In this document: positions 1 to 5,471 of the stretch, one piece after another
Layout: every line of letters begins with the position of its first letter
How positions within the stretch are numbered: the first letter of the stretch is position 1
NCBI GenBank assembly: GCA_003168315.1
Contig: PMSP01000362.1
Span: 1-5,471, forward strand
Origin: Opitutaceae bacterium
Lineage (GTDB): Bacteria; Verrucomicrobiota; Verrucomicrobiia; Opitutales; Opitutaceae
Reading direction: 5' to 3'
Length of the DNA stretch: 5,471 nt
Made by a program: the position numbers and the translations under genes
The notes under the pieces: generated by a model
Databases searched by the model: none
The model's input: the letters and a program-made list of their open reading frames with translations, nothing else
What the model was told of the DNA's origin: nothing

Positions 1-524
1 CACATCCAAGCCAGGCGGCAAATATGCGGATTCATTTCGTCGGGACGGACTACGCTCCGCCTCCGTTGGGCCGCGACTGGGCTCTTCCCGTCGCGAAGGC
101 AGAGGGCATCGAAGGGTTCGTCCAAGAGCATCGGTACCGGGTGCCCTATTTCGATTCACTATATTATCTCACCCACGCCGACGCGCTGATCGCAGTCGGC
201 TCCAACGACCCGACCTACAGCGCATCGAAGATATTCCCCTATGTCCTGGCGCGCCGCCCGATGCTTCTTGTCTTCCATGCCGAGAGTCCGGTGCTTACCA
301 TGGCCCGTGCGATGAAGTGCGGCCAGTGCTACCCCTTCCGCGAGACAGCCGACATTGACACCCTGGCCTCCAAGGTGTCCCAGGAATGGTTTCTGGATGG
401 TAAGATGAGCGAATTTGTCGAGGCCGACCTGTCCGCATTCCAACCCTACTCGGCGGAAAGCATGACCAAGCGGCTGGCGAAGTGCTTCAACGCGGCCCTC
501 GGTATCAACCAGCAAAGGACGTGA
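1..524 (+). CDS. GT-B glycosyltransferase, C-terminal part (5'-truncated)
   Basis: The frame is open from the left edge (first full codon at base 3) to TGA at 522-524, giving about 173 residues. The ATG at base 24 lies inside a conserved strand region and is not the real start, which must be upstream of the window. What remains looks like the C-terminal nucleotide-sugar-binding Rossmann domain of a GT-B enzyme: a strand reading IHFVGTDYAPPP, a HRVPYF-like segment (here YRVPYFDSLYYL), then DALIAVGSNDPTYSASKIFPYVLARRPMLLVFH. The SASKIFPYVLARRP stretch matches the 'SK-[IL]-[FY]-x-Y-[LIV]' element of family-4-type transferases that lack a standard E-x7-E motif. Its stop overlaps the next gene's GTG start, so the two are probably translationally coupled. 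It would transfer a sugar from a nucleotide donor to a growing polysaccharide intermediate in the cytoplasm; donor and acceptor are unknown. It is less GC-rich than the genes at the right end. The class is fairly sure, the exact family less so. Confidence 0.82.
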   Translation, partial: HPSQAANMRIHFVGTDYAPPPLGRDWALPVAKAEGIEGFVQEHRYRVPYFDSLYYLTHADALIAVGSNDPTYSASKIFPYVLARRPMLLVFHAESPVLTMARAMKCGQCYPFRETADIDTLASKVSQEWFLDGKMSEFVEADLSAFQPYSAESMTKRLAKCFNAALGINQQRT

Positions 525-1729
525 AGAACCGAAAAGGCGCCCCCTTGCGACTCGCAGTGGTTCTCTCGCACCCCACGCAGTATTATAGCCCATGGTTCCA
601 ATGGCTGCGGGCCCACACCGACGTCGAATTCCGCGTCTTCTATCTCTGGGACTTCGGGATCGTGAAGCAGGAGGATCCCTTTTTTGGCGTGGCGGTGAAG
701 TGGGACGTCGACCTCCTGTCCGGCTATGAGTCGGAGTTTGTCCCGAACGAATCCAAGCGCCCGGGCGCAGAGCATTTTTCGGGCTTCAGGAATCCGACGT
801 TGCCGGCGCGCCTCGAATCGTGGAATCCGAACGCCCTCCTCCTGTTCGGCTACAAATGGGCGAGCCACCTGCGTGCCGTCGCGTGGGCCCGCATGCATAG
901 CGTGCCGATCCTTTTTCGCGGCGATTCACACCTGTTAGGCCGCCCAGATCCCGGCCTGCGAATGAGCCTGCCGCTGCGGCTCCTGTTCGCCCAGTTCGCG
1001 GCCTTCCTCTACGTGGGCTCGGCCAACCGCGAGTACTTCGAGAGGTTCGGGGTGCCTGCTCGAAAGCTTTTCCTTGCACCCCATTCCGTCAACGCGACCC
1101 TCTTCGAGCGCGGCATCCCGGCGAATCGGGACGGGGCCTCGGTGCTGCGGCTGCAACTGGGCCTAAAGCCGACGACAAGGGTCATGCTCTTCGCGGGAAA
1201 GCTTGTTCCGGGGAAGCAGCCGGTCGAATTGCTGCGGGCCTTCCAGGAACTGAGCCCCATCGACACGGCGCTCGTATTTGTCGGGGACGGATCCGAGAGG
1301 GAAAAGCTCCAGGCAATGGCCGCGTACGCCTCCGGGACAGCCGGCAACGCGCTTATCCGGTTCCTTCCGTTCGCCAACCAAAGCGAGATGCCCTCGCGCT
1401 ACACGCTGGCCGACATCTTCGTGCTGCCATCGCGGGCAGACACCTGGGGGCTGGCCATCAACGAGGCCATGCACATGGGGGTCCCGTGCATCGTGAGCAA
1501 CCGCGTGGGCTGCCAGCGCGATCTGGTGACCGACGGCGAGACCGGATGGGTTTTCGACGCCGCCGATCCGTCAGCCCTCAAGAATTGCCTCTCACGCGCC
1601 CTTTCCGACATCAGCTCGGGCGCGCGCAGGGGCGAAATCCAAGGTGCCGTGCTGCGGCGGATCGCAGGATATACCTACGCCCAGACAACGGAGGGGCTCC
1701 TCAAAGCCCTGGCCTCGCTGCAACCCTAA
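521..1729 (+). CDS. family-4 glycosyltransferase (HPTQYY type)
   Basis: A complete GT-B retaining glycosyltransferase of about 402 residues, a normal length for GT4. Numbering from GTG 521, the N-terminal domain opens with RLAVVLSHPTQYYSPWF (HPTQYY at 17-22), a signature of one GT4 subgroup, and has an RGDS motif at 133-136. The C-terminal domain has LFAGKLVPGKQP (K227 and K232, the usual phosphate-contacting basic residues), then LPSRADTWGLAINEAMHMGVP. The usual E-x7-E is D307-x7-E315 here; from memory DTWGL...NEAM occurs in other members, so it need not mean inactivity. The start is uncertain. GTG 521 makes a GTGA overlap with the previous stop, a pattern repeated at two later junctions. 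TTG 545 has a better-placed AAAAGG and would begin the protein directly at MRLAVVLSHP. An earlier GTG at 482 would overlap the previous gene by 43 bases and is unlikely. Probable role: cytoplasmic assembly of a surface polysaccharide; sugar specificity is not readable. Confidence 0.92.
   Translation: MKNRKGAPLRLAVVLSHPTQYYSPWFQWLRAHTDVEFRVFYLWDFGIVKQEDPFFGVAVKWDVDLLSGYESEFVPNESKRPGAEHFSGFRNPTLPARLESWNPNALLLFGYKWASHLRAVAWARMHSVPILFRGDSHLLGRPDPGLRMSLPLRLLFAQFAAFLYVGSANREYFERFGVPARKLFLAPHSVNATLFERGIPANRDGASVLRLQLGLKPTTRVMLFAGKLVPGKQPVELLRAFQELSPIDTALVFVGDGSEREKLQAMAAYASGTAGNALIRFLPFANQSEMPSRYTLADIFVLPSRADTWGLAINEAMHMGVPCIVSNRVGCQRDLVTDGETGWVFDAADPSALKNCLSRALSDISSGARRGEIQGAVLRRIAGYTYAQTTEGLLKALASLQP
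531..537 (+). promoter_or_regulatory. candidate ribosome binding site for a TTG start at 545
   Basis: GAAAAGG lies 7 bases upstream of an in-frame TTG at 545-547. Starting there would give a protein beginning MRLAVVLSHPTQYY, which fits the family N-terminus without an extra charged leader. The purine run before GTG 521 (AAAGGA at 514-519) sits only one base from that codon, too close for a normal Shine-Dalgarno contact. This makes 545 a serious alternative start, though the GTGA overlap argues for 521. Confidence 0.35.
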
Positions 1730-1756
1730 CGCCGCCGGGATATTCGCCCCGACCCA

Positions 1757-2905
1757 TTGAGAATCAACATCGTCACCGGATTCTTCCTTCCCGTGCCCCC
1801 GGTGAGCGGCGGCGCGACCGAGAGGTCCTGGTACGGTCTGGCCAAGATGTTCGCCTCACGCGGCCATGCCGTGACCTTCGTGTCGCGGGCGTGGCCGGGA
1901 CTGCCCGCGGCCGGCGAGGAGGAGGGAGTCGCCCACATCCGCGTCGCGGGGTTCGACCATACGCGCCACCTCGCCGTGAACCTGCTTCTTGATTTCGCCT
2001 GGGGAATCCGCGTCTCAAGGGCGTTGCCGCCCGCCGACGTCGTGATTTGCAACACGATCACGCTGCCGGTGTGGCTGCGGAAGCTCGTGCCGTCGGCGGG
2101 CAAGGTCGCCGTCATGATCGGCCGGGCACCCAAGGGTCAGGTGCTATTCTACCGGGGGGTCGAGAGGATCTACGCGCCAAGCAGCTCGATAGCGGGGCAG
2201 ATTGCCCAGCCCTGGGCATCCCGGCGAACCCGGGTGATCGGATACCCCATCGACTGGCAGCTGCACGCCCAGTCCGCCCACAGGGGCGGCCCGCCGCTCG
2301 TCATCGGCTACGCGGGGCGCCTGCATCCCGAAAAGGGCATTGAGATCCTCGTGAAGGCTGCGGCGCTGCTGGCGGGCCGCAGCGACCTGCCTGAATGGAA
2401 GCTCAGGATTGTCGGGCCATCGGCGGTGAGCGCGGGCGGCGCGGGCGAGAGCTGGGTCGCGGCCCTGAAGGGCGGCGCGCAGGAGGCGCTCGGCAGGCGT
2501 GTCGAGTGGCTTGGACCCGAGTTTGACCCGCAGAAGCTCGCCCGCCTCTACGGCGGCATGGACGTCTTCTGCTACCCCAGCGTCGCCGAGAAGGGCGAGA
2601 CGTTCGGCGTGGCGGTCGCCGAGGCGATGGCCGCGGGGTGCGCGGTCGTCGTCTCGGACTTGGGCTGTTTCAGCGACCTCGTTGAGGACGGAAGGACCGG
2701 GCTCGTCTTTGACCATTCATCGGGATCGGCGGAGGCAATCCTCGCCGATTGCCTGGGACGCCTCCTGGCCGACGAGGCCCTGCGCAGCGCCATCGCGGCC
2801 CGAGGCCGGGAGCATGCGAGGCGGTTCGATTACCCCGAGGTGGCCCGGAACATTTTGGACGATATCGCGCTTTTGACGGGCGCCGCGGCGGAAAAGCCGC
2901 AATAG
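1757..2905 (+). CDS. family-4 glycosyltransferase, TTG start
   Basis: A complete GT-B/GT4 enzyme of 382 residues. The N-terminal acceptor domain starts with RINIVTGFFLPVPPVSGGATERSWYGLAKMFASRGHAVTFVSR; the SGGATER loop at 17-23 is the glycine-rich loop typical of GT4. The C-terminal domain has IGYAGRLHPEKGIEIL (R188 and K193, expected to bind donor phosphates) and GETFGVAVAEAMAAG with a full E281-x7-E289 motif, followed by DLVEDGRTGLVF. The TTG at 1757 is chosen because the same frame has a TAA at 1727-1729 (the stop of the previous gene), no ATG, GTG or other TTG lies between, and the first beta strand begins right after it. No good Shine-Dalgarno precedes it: a GGGA at 1737-1740 is 16 bases away. 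The gap from the previous gene is 27 bases, so it is likely co-transcribed and perhaps weakly translated. It should add one sugar to the lipid-linked polysaccharide intermediate; donor and linkage unknown. Confidence 0.93.
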   Translation: MRINIVTGFFLPVPPVSGGATERSWYGLAKMFASRGHAVTFVSRAWPGLPAAGEEEGVAHIRVAGFDHTRHLAVNLLLDFAWGIRVSRALPPADVVICNTITLPVWLRKLVPSAGKVAVMIGRAPKGQVLFYRGVERIYAPSSSIAGQIAQPWASRRTRVIGYPIDWQLHAQSAHRGGPPLVIGYAGRLHPEKGIEILVKAAALLAGRSDLPEWKLRIVGPSAVSAGGAGESWVAALKGGAQEALGRRVEWLGPEFDPQKLARLYGGMDVFCYPSVAEKGETFGVAVAEAMAAGCAVVVSDLGCFSDLVEDGRTGLVFDHSSGSAEAILADCLGRLLADEALRSAIAARGREHARRFDYPEVARNILDDIALLTGAAAEKPQ

Positions 2906-2912
2906 TCGGGCC

Positions 2913-3479
2913 ATGCCAAAGGAAGAACCCTACCTCGGCCGGGGCGCCTCCACCCCCTATTCCGCCGGCGAGATTTCCGCGCGGATCCTTTGGTCGCTCG
3001 TCCAGTCGACCGTGTTCCGCCGGAGCCCGCGGGCGTGGCACGGGTTCCGGGCGCGCCTGCTCAGGCTTTTCGGGGCGCAGATACCCGAGCCCGCCAGGGT
3101 CGTCATCTTTCCGTCGGTCAGGATCGTTTTCCCGGCGAAGCTGCGCCTGGAGCCGCGCTCGATGATCGGGCCCGGGGTGGTCGTCTACAACCTGGCGATG
3201 GTCCACCTCCGCAGGGGCGCCAACGTGAGCCAGAACTGCCACCTCTGCGCCGGCACCCACGACTATGGCAGATGGTCCATGCCGCTGGTGACGAAGCCGA
3301 TCACGATCGGCGAGAATGCCTGGGTGGCGGCGGACGTCTTCGTCGGGCCGGGCGTCTCGATCGGCGAGCTTTGCGTCGTGGGAGCTCGGTCGGTCGTCGT
3401 CAGGGACACGCCCCCCAGGACCGTCTGCGCGGGCAACCCTTGCCGGGTCCTGAAGGAGCGAATCCCTCCCGCCGCGTGA
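2913..3479 (+). CDS. WcaF-like O-acetyltransferase (left-handed beta-helix)
   Basis: A 188-residue protein with the full pattern of the WcaF-like acetyltransferases of the hexapeptide-repeat family. An N-terminal helical part (about 14-55, YSAGEISARILWSLVQ to LLRLFG) is followed by hexapeptide coils from about 62 to 165, including SMIGPGVVVYN, ANVSQNCHLCAGTHDY, KPITIGENAWVAADVFVGPGVSIGELCVVGARSVV, and a GNPCRVLKERI tail at 174-184. H116 in GTHDY is the likely catalytic histidine. The family moves acetyl from acetyl-CoA to a sugar hydroxyl; the N-terminal segment before the helix is typical of the colanic-acid WcaF type. It sits between glycosyltransferases, so it probably O-acetylates a residue of the polysaccharide made here. 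ATG 2913 is 7 bases after the previous stop, with no clear Shine-Dalgarno, suggesting coupling or reinitiation. The stop overlaps the next gene's GTG. I give no symbol because orthology to wcaF itself is not shown. Confidence 0.94.
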   Translation: MPKEEPYLGRGASTPYSAGEISARILWSLVQSTVFRRSPRAWHGFRARLLRLFGAQIPEPARVVIFPSVRIVFPAKLRLEPRSMIGPGVVVYNLAMVHLRRGANVSQNCHLCAGTHDYGRWSMPLVTKPITIGENAWVAADVFVGPGVSIGELCVVGARSVVVRDTPPRTVCAGNPCRVLKERIPPAA

Positions 3480-4609
3480 ATTCCTGCCACATTGTCCCGA
3501 GCCTCGAGGCCCGGCACGGGGGCCCGAGCAAGTCGGTGCTCGGGCTCGCGACCGCCCTTGCCGAGGGCGGCAGGGTGGAGCTCCTCACCACCGACCCGTC
3601 GGAGGGATGGACCCGGACGGCAGGGCAGCTGGAGATCCGCGCGTTCCGCCGGGACTGGCCCGGCTCAGTCTGCGCCTCGGCGGCCCTGAGGAGGCACCTG
3701 CGGACCGTCACGGCGGAGGTTGTCCACCACCATTCGGTCTGGCTGCGGACGCTCCACTACGCGCATCTTGCGGCACGCCGCCTCGGCGCGGCGTTCGTCG
3801 TCTCGCCCCGCGGGATGATGGATCCCTGGGCGTGGAGGCACCACCACCGCAGGAAGGCCCTTGCCCGTGCATTCCTGCACCCCGGGGCGTTTGAGGCCGT
3901 CGACGGCTGGCACGCGACCAGCGAGGACGAGGCGCGGTCCCTGCGCGAGCTCGGCTTCAGGCAGCCCGTCTGCGTGGCTCCGAACGGCGTCGGCTCCCCG
4001 TCAAGGGAGGACCTGGCGGCCGCGGAGGCCCACTGGCGCAGGTTGATGCCGTCCCTCGGCGCGAGGCCCGTGGCGCTGTTCTATTCGAGGTTCCACCGGA
4101 AGAAGCGCCTGCTTGAGCTCATCGATTCGTGGCTCGAGAACGGCCCGTTGGACTGGCTGCTCCTCGTGGTCGGGATCCCCGAGGAATACAGCCCGAAGAT
4201 GCTCGAGGACTACGTGATGAGGGCCGGTCATTCCGGGAGGGTCCAGGTCCACGACGGCGCCGGTCATCCCCCCCCCTACGCCGTAGCGTCCCTCTTCCTG
4301 CTGCCTTCCCACGGGGAGAATTTCGGGCTTTCGATAGCGGAGGCCCTTGCAAGCGGCGTGCCCGCGCTCGTCACCGACACGACGCCCTGGTCCGGCCTCA
4401 ACCGGAACGGGGCCGGATGGTGCGTTCCCTGGCCCGAGTTCGGCGCCGCGATCCGCCAGGCGACGTCCGAGGGCGTGGAGAAGCTTGGCCGCCGCGGCGC
4501 GATAGCCCGCGAATGGGTCCTGCGGGAATTCTCCTGGGGTGCGGCGGCCCGGCTTCTCTCGGGTTTCTACGCGGGACTCCGCGCCGACGCGAGGGCGCGC
4601 CGCCCGTGA
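3476..4609 (+). CDS. family-4 glycosyltransferase (SLEARHGGPSKSV type)
   Basis: A complete GT4 enzyme of 377 residues. The start is GTG 3476, which overlaps the previous TGA as GTGA and gives MNSCHIVPSLEARHGGPSKSVLGLA, a complete first beta strand and glycine-rich loop. The same frame is open further upstream, but that part lies inside the acetyltransferase and translates to low-complexity Arg/Gly/Pro protein, so it is not coding. An AAGGAG at 3453-3458 is 17 bases away, too far for normal use, so coupling is likely. Motifs in order: SPRGMMDPWAWR from 110, HATSEDE at 146-152, LFYSRFHRKKRLLELIDSW (R205, K209, K210 near the donor phosphates), and HGENFGLSIAEALASGVP with E281-x7-E289. The SPRGM-x-PWA and ATS-x-x-E elements mark a GT4 subgroup common in exopolysaccharide clusters. 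A run of nine C at 4268-4276 encodes three prolines just before the E-x7-E region. The role is sugar transfer in polysaccharide assembly; substrates unknown. Confidence 0.95.
   Translation: MNSCHIVPSLEARHGGPSKSVLGLATALAEGGRVELLTTDPSEGWTRTAGQLEIRAFRRDWPGSVCASAALRRHLRTVTAEVVHHHSVWLRTLHYAHLAARRLGAAFVVSPRGMMDPWAWRHHHRRKALARAFLHPGAFEAVDGWHATSEDEARSLRELGFRQPVCVAPNGVGSPSREDLAAAEAHWRRLMPSLGARPVALFYSRFHRKKRLLELIDSWLENGPLDWLLLVVGIPEEYSPKMLEDYVMRAGHSGRVQVHDGAGHPPPYAVASLFLLPSHGENFGLSIAEALASGVPALVTDTTPWSGLNRNGAGWCVPWPEFGAAIRQATSEGVEKLGRRGAIAREWVLREFSWGAAARLLSGFYAGLRADARARRP
4268..4276 (+). repeat. homopolymer tract of nine C inside a glycosyltransferase gene
   Basis: Nine consecutive C encode Pro-Pro-Pro in HPPPYA, in frame, upstream of the E-x7-E motif of the gene. 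Removing one C brings TAG at 4284-4286 into frame. Adding one C moves translation into the frame of the next gene, which I read as open as far as its GTG at 4606 and beyond. Such tracts can slip during replication; here no variation is shown, and the tract could also be chance in GC-rich DNA or a sequencing length error. Confidence 0.9.
4591..4595 (+). promoter_or_regulatory. candidate ribosome binding site before GTG 4606
   Basis: GAGGG lies 10 bases upstream of GTG 4606, within the end of the preceding glycosyltransferase gene. Together with the GTGA stop-start overlap it supports GTG 4606 as the start of the ligase-like ORF. Confidence 0.4.
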
Positions 4610-5471
4610 GAGAAGCCCCGCGCCAGCATTCCGCGACGAACCTCGAGCGCCTCGTCGCGGCGCACGTGGCGATCTTCGTGATCGGTGTCTCGTGGGCGTT
4701 CGGCGGCAACGCGGACTGGGTTCGGACACCCATCTCCATCTGGGGATCGCTCGGCGCCCTGCTGACGGCGACCCTCCTCCTGAGCCGCGGCGCGCGCCGG
4801 AGGATAGCCGCCGGCACGATCCATTGGGCATGGCCCGTCGTCATGCTGAACGCCCTCGTCCTTGCCTCGTGCCTCACGCCCGGATTCAGGGTGCTTGGCT
4901 ACGGGAGCGACGTGTACCTGATGCCCCTGCGGGTGCCCTGGTGGATCCCCAGCGCCGCCCGAGCCGAAACCGCCCTGCGCGCCCTGTGGCTCTTTGACGG
5001 GATTTATTTCTCGTGCTTCAACATCGCGCTGGCGATCGCGCACCGGAGGCTGATCCGCGTCCTCCTCGCGGTGGCCGTCGGCAATGCCCTCGTCCTCTCG
5101 GTATTCGGGACGGTGCAGAAGCTCCTGGGATCGGGCGGCATCTACTTCGGGGCGGTGAAGTCCCCGCAGGACTATTTTTTCGCCTCCTTTGTCTACGACA
5201 ACCACTGGGGCGCCTTCATCCTGCTCGCCATGGGAGCCTGCCTCGGCCTGGTCCTGCGGTATTCAAACGGCACGCGCGGCGGGGGATTCTTTCGCGGCCC
5301 CTCGCTGGCCGGCCTGGGCGCGGCGCTGACCCCGCTCGATCCGATCCGCATGTTGTTCTGGAGCGCGGTCGTCAACGGCGTGGTCGCCGTGCCGCTGATG
5401 GTCGCCATGATGGTGGTCGTCGCCAGCCGCCGCATCATGGGCAAATTCGCCGCTTCGCGCGCGCTGATGGT
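4606..5471 (+). CDS. O-antigen ligase/polymerase-like membrane protein, N-terminal part, with foreign-looking tail (3'-truncated)
   Basis: The frame starts at GTG 4606 (GTGA overlap with the previous gene) and is open to the right edge, 288 full codons. Residues 1 to about 235 look like the first half of an O-antigen ligase-family protein. Hydrophobic segments lie at about 15-33 (LVAAHVAIFVIGVSWAF), 43-60, 72-90, 124-145, 149-170 and 201-218, with a probable periplasmic stretch at about 92-122. SFVYDNHWGAF at 194-204 resembles the conserved N-H segment found just before the Wzy_C region in this family. These proteins join or polymerise undecaprenyl-linked polysaccharide at the periplasmic face of the inner membrane, which fits the end of this gene row. 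The large periplasmic loop and the rest of Wzy_C should follow. Instead, from about residue 238 the protein matches an NRAMP-type metal transporter. If the sequence is real, the ligase is broken and probably inactive; if it is an assembly join, the true 3' half is missing. The ligase call is good for the N-terminal part only. Confidence 0.82.
   Translation, partial: MREAPRQHSATNLERLVAAHVAIFVIGVSWAFGGNADWVRTPISIWGSLGALLTATLLLSRGARRRIAAGTIHWAWPVVMLNALVLASCLTPGFRVLGYGSDVYLMPLRVPWWIPSAARAETALRALWLFDGIYFSCFNIALAIAHRRLIRVLLAVAVGNALVLSVFGTVQKLLGSGGIYFGAVKSPQDYFFASFVYDNHWGAFILLAMGACLGLVLRYSNGTRGGGFFRGPSLAGLGAALTPLDPIRMLFWSAVVNGVVAVPLMVAMMVVVASRRIMGKFAASRALM
5317..5471 (+). other. NRAMP-like metal transporter C-terminal segment fused in frame to the ligase-like ORF
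   Basis: About 50 residues from GAALTPLDPIRMLFW through SAVVNGVVAVPLMVAMM to VVVASRRIMGKFAASRALM read like a late transmembrane segment and following loop of NRAMP-family Mn/Fe transporters, for which I recall a consensus close to NPIKALFWSAVINGVVAVPVMVVMM with VMGRF after it. The resemblance is from memory, not a search. O-antigen ligases have no such stretch. The join with ligase-like sequence (GFFRGPSLAGL) lies around 5305-5335 and cannot be placed exactly because both sides are Gly/Ala/Leu-rich. No start codon or gap separates the two parts. The gene would continue past the window. Confidence 0.7.

Noticed and set aside
24..26. ATG at base 24 as the start of the first gene.
   Set aside because: The frame is open to the left edge, and a 166-residue product would lack the whole N-terminal GT-B domain. 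The gene is cut by the window edge.
1730..1756. The 27-base gap between two glycosyltransferases, considered for a promoter.
   Set aside because: It is too short to hold -35 and -10 elements and has no hairpin or recognisable box. It seems to be a plain spacer.
2885..2900. Hairpin GCGGC-GGAAAA-GCCGC at the end of the second complete glycosyltransferase, considered as a terminator.
   Set aside because: The stem is only 5 bp, no T tract follows, and the next gene starts 13 bases later. It looks like part of the coding end.
2990..3475. Long upstream extension of the third complete glycosyltransferase, in frame and open.
   Set aside because: It lies entirely within the acetyltransferase gene in another frame, and the translation is Arg/Gly/Pro-rich low complexity without family motifs. 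The conserved protein begins at GTG 3476.
4001..4831. Open reverse-strand frame of 276 codons, and other long reverse-strand frames (for example 2144-2716, 2670-3260, 4567-5205).
   Set aside because: They lie opposite well-supported genes and are rich in Arg, Pro, Gly and Ala, as expected for antisense reading of GC-rich codons. None shows a recognisable motif.
4539..4997. Forward frame of 152 codons across the glycosyltransferase-ligase junction.
   Set aside because: It is out of frame with both genes, has an Arg/Pro/Ala-rich product, and shows no motif. The membrane-protein frame from 4606 explains the region better.

Overview
The window is a compact, single-strand stretch of a surface-polysaccharide (exopolysaccharide, capsule or O-antigen) biosynthesis cluster from a high-GC Gram-negative-type bacterium. 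There are six coding regions, all on the + strand and nearly without gaps. The first is cut by the left edge and the last by the right edge. Base composition, heavy use of GTG and TTG starts, and the flavour of the glycosyltransferase and ligase proteins remind me of Verrucomicrobia (Opitutales-like). That is an impression from memory and a weak inference.

Layout: (1) the C-terminal part of a GT-B glycosyltransferase, up to 524; (2) a family-4 glycosyltransferase with an HPTQYY N-terminus, 521-1729; (3) a second family-4 glycosyltransferase, 1757-2905; (4) a WcaF-like left-handed beta-helix O-acetyltransferase, 2913-3479; (5) a third complete family-4 glycosyltransferase, 3476-4609; (6) the start of an O-antigen ligase/polymerase-like membrane protein, 4606 to the right edge. 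Three junctions (521-524, 3476-3479, 4606-4609) are GTGA overlaps of start and stop. The other two gaps are 27 and 7 bases, so one polycistronic mRNA is likely. No promoter, terminator, RNA gene, CRISPR array or insertion sequence is visible, and no gene-free stretch reaches 300 bases.

Together the glycosyltransferases would add sugars one after another to a lipid-linked repeat unit at the cytoplasmic face of the inner membrane. The acetyltransferase would decorate one sugar, and the ligase/polymerase would act on the exported chain at the periplasmic face. Sugar-nucleotide synthesis, the initiating transferase and the flippase must lie outside the window. The sugars used cannot be read from the sequence.

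The one real surprise is at the right edge. The ligase-like ORF stays in frame, but from about 5317 the protein stops looking like an O-antigen ligase. It instead reads like the C-terminal part of an NRAMP-type divalent-metal transporter (LDPIRMLFWSAVVNGVVAVP...). This is either an assembly chimera or a real rearrangement, and it removes the catalytic part of the ligase. A second point is a run of nine C inside the third complete glycosyltransferase: loss of one C would stop translation almost at once, and gain of one C would fuse the gene in frame to the ligase ORF. I see no convincing new biological system here.
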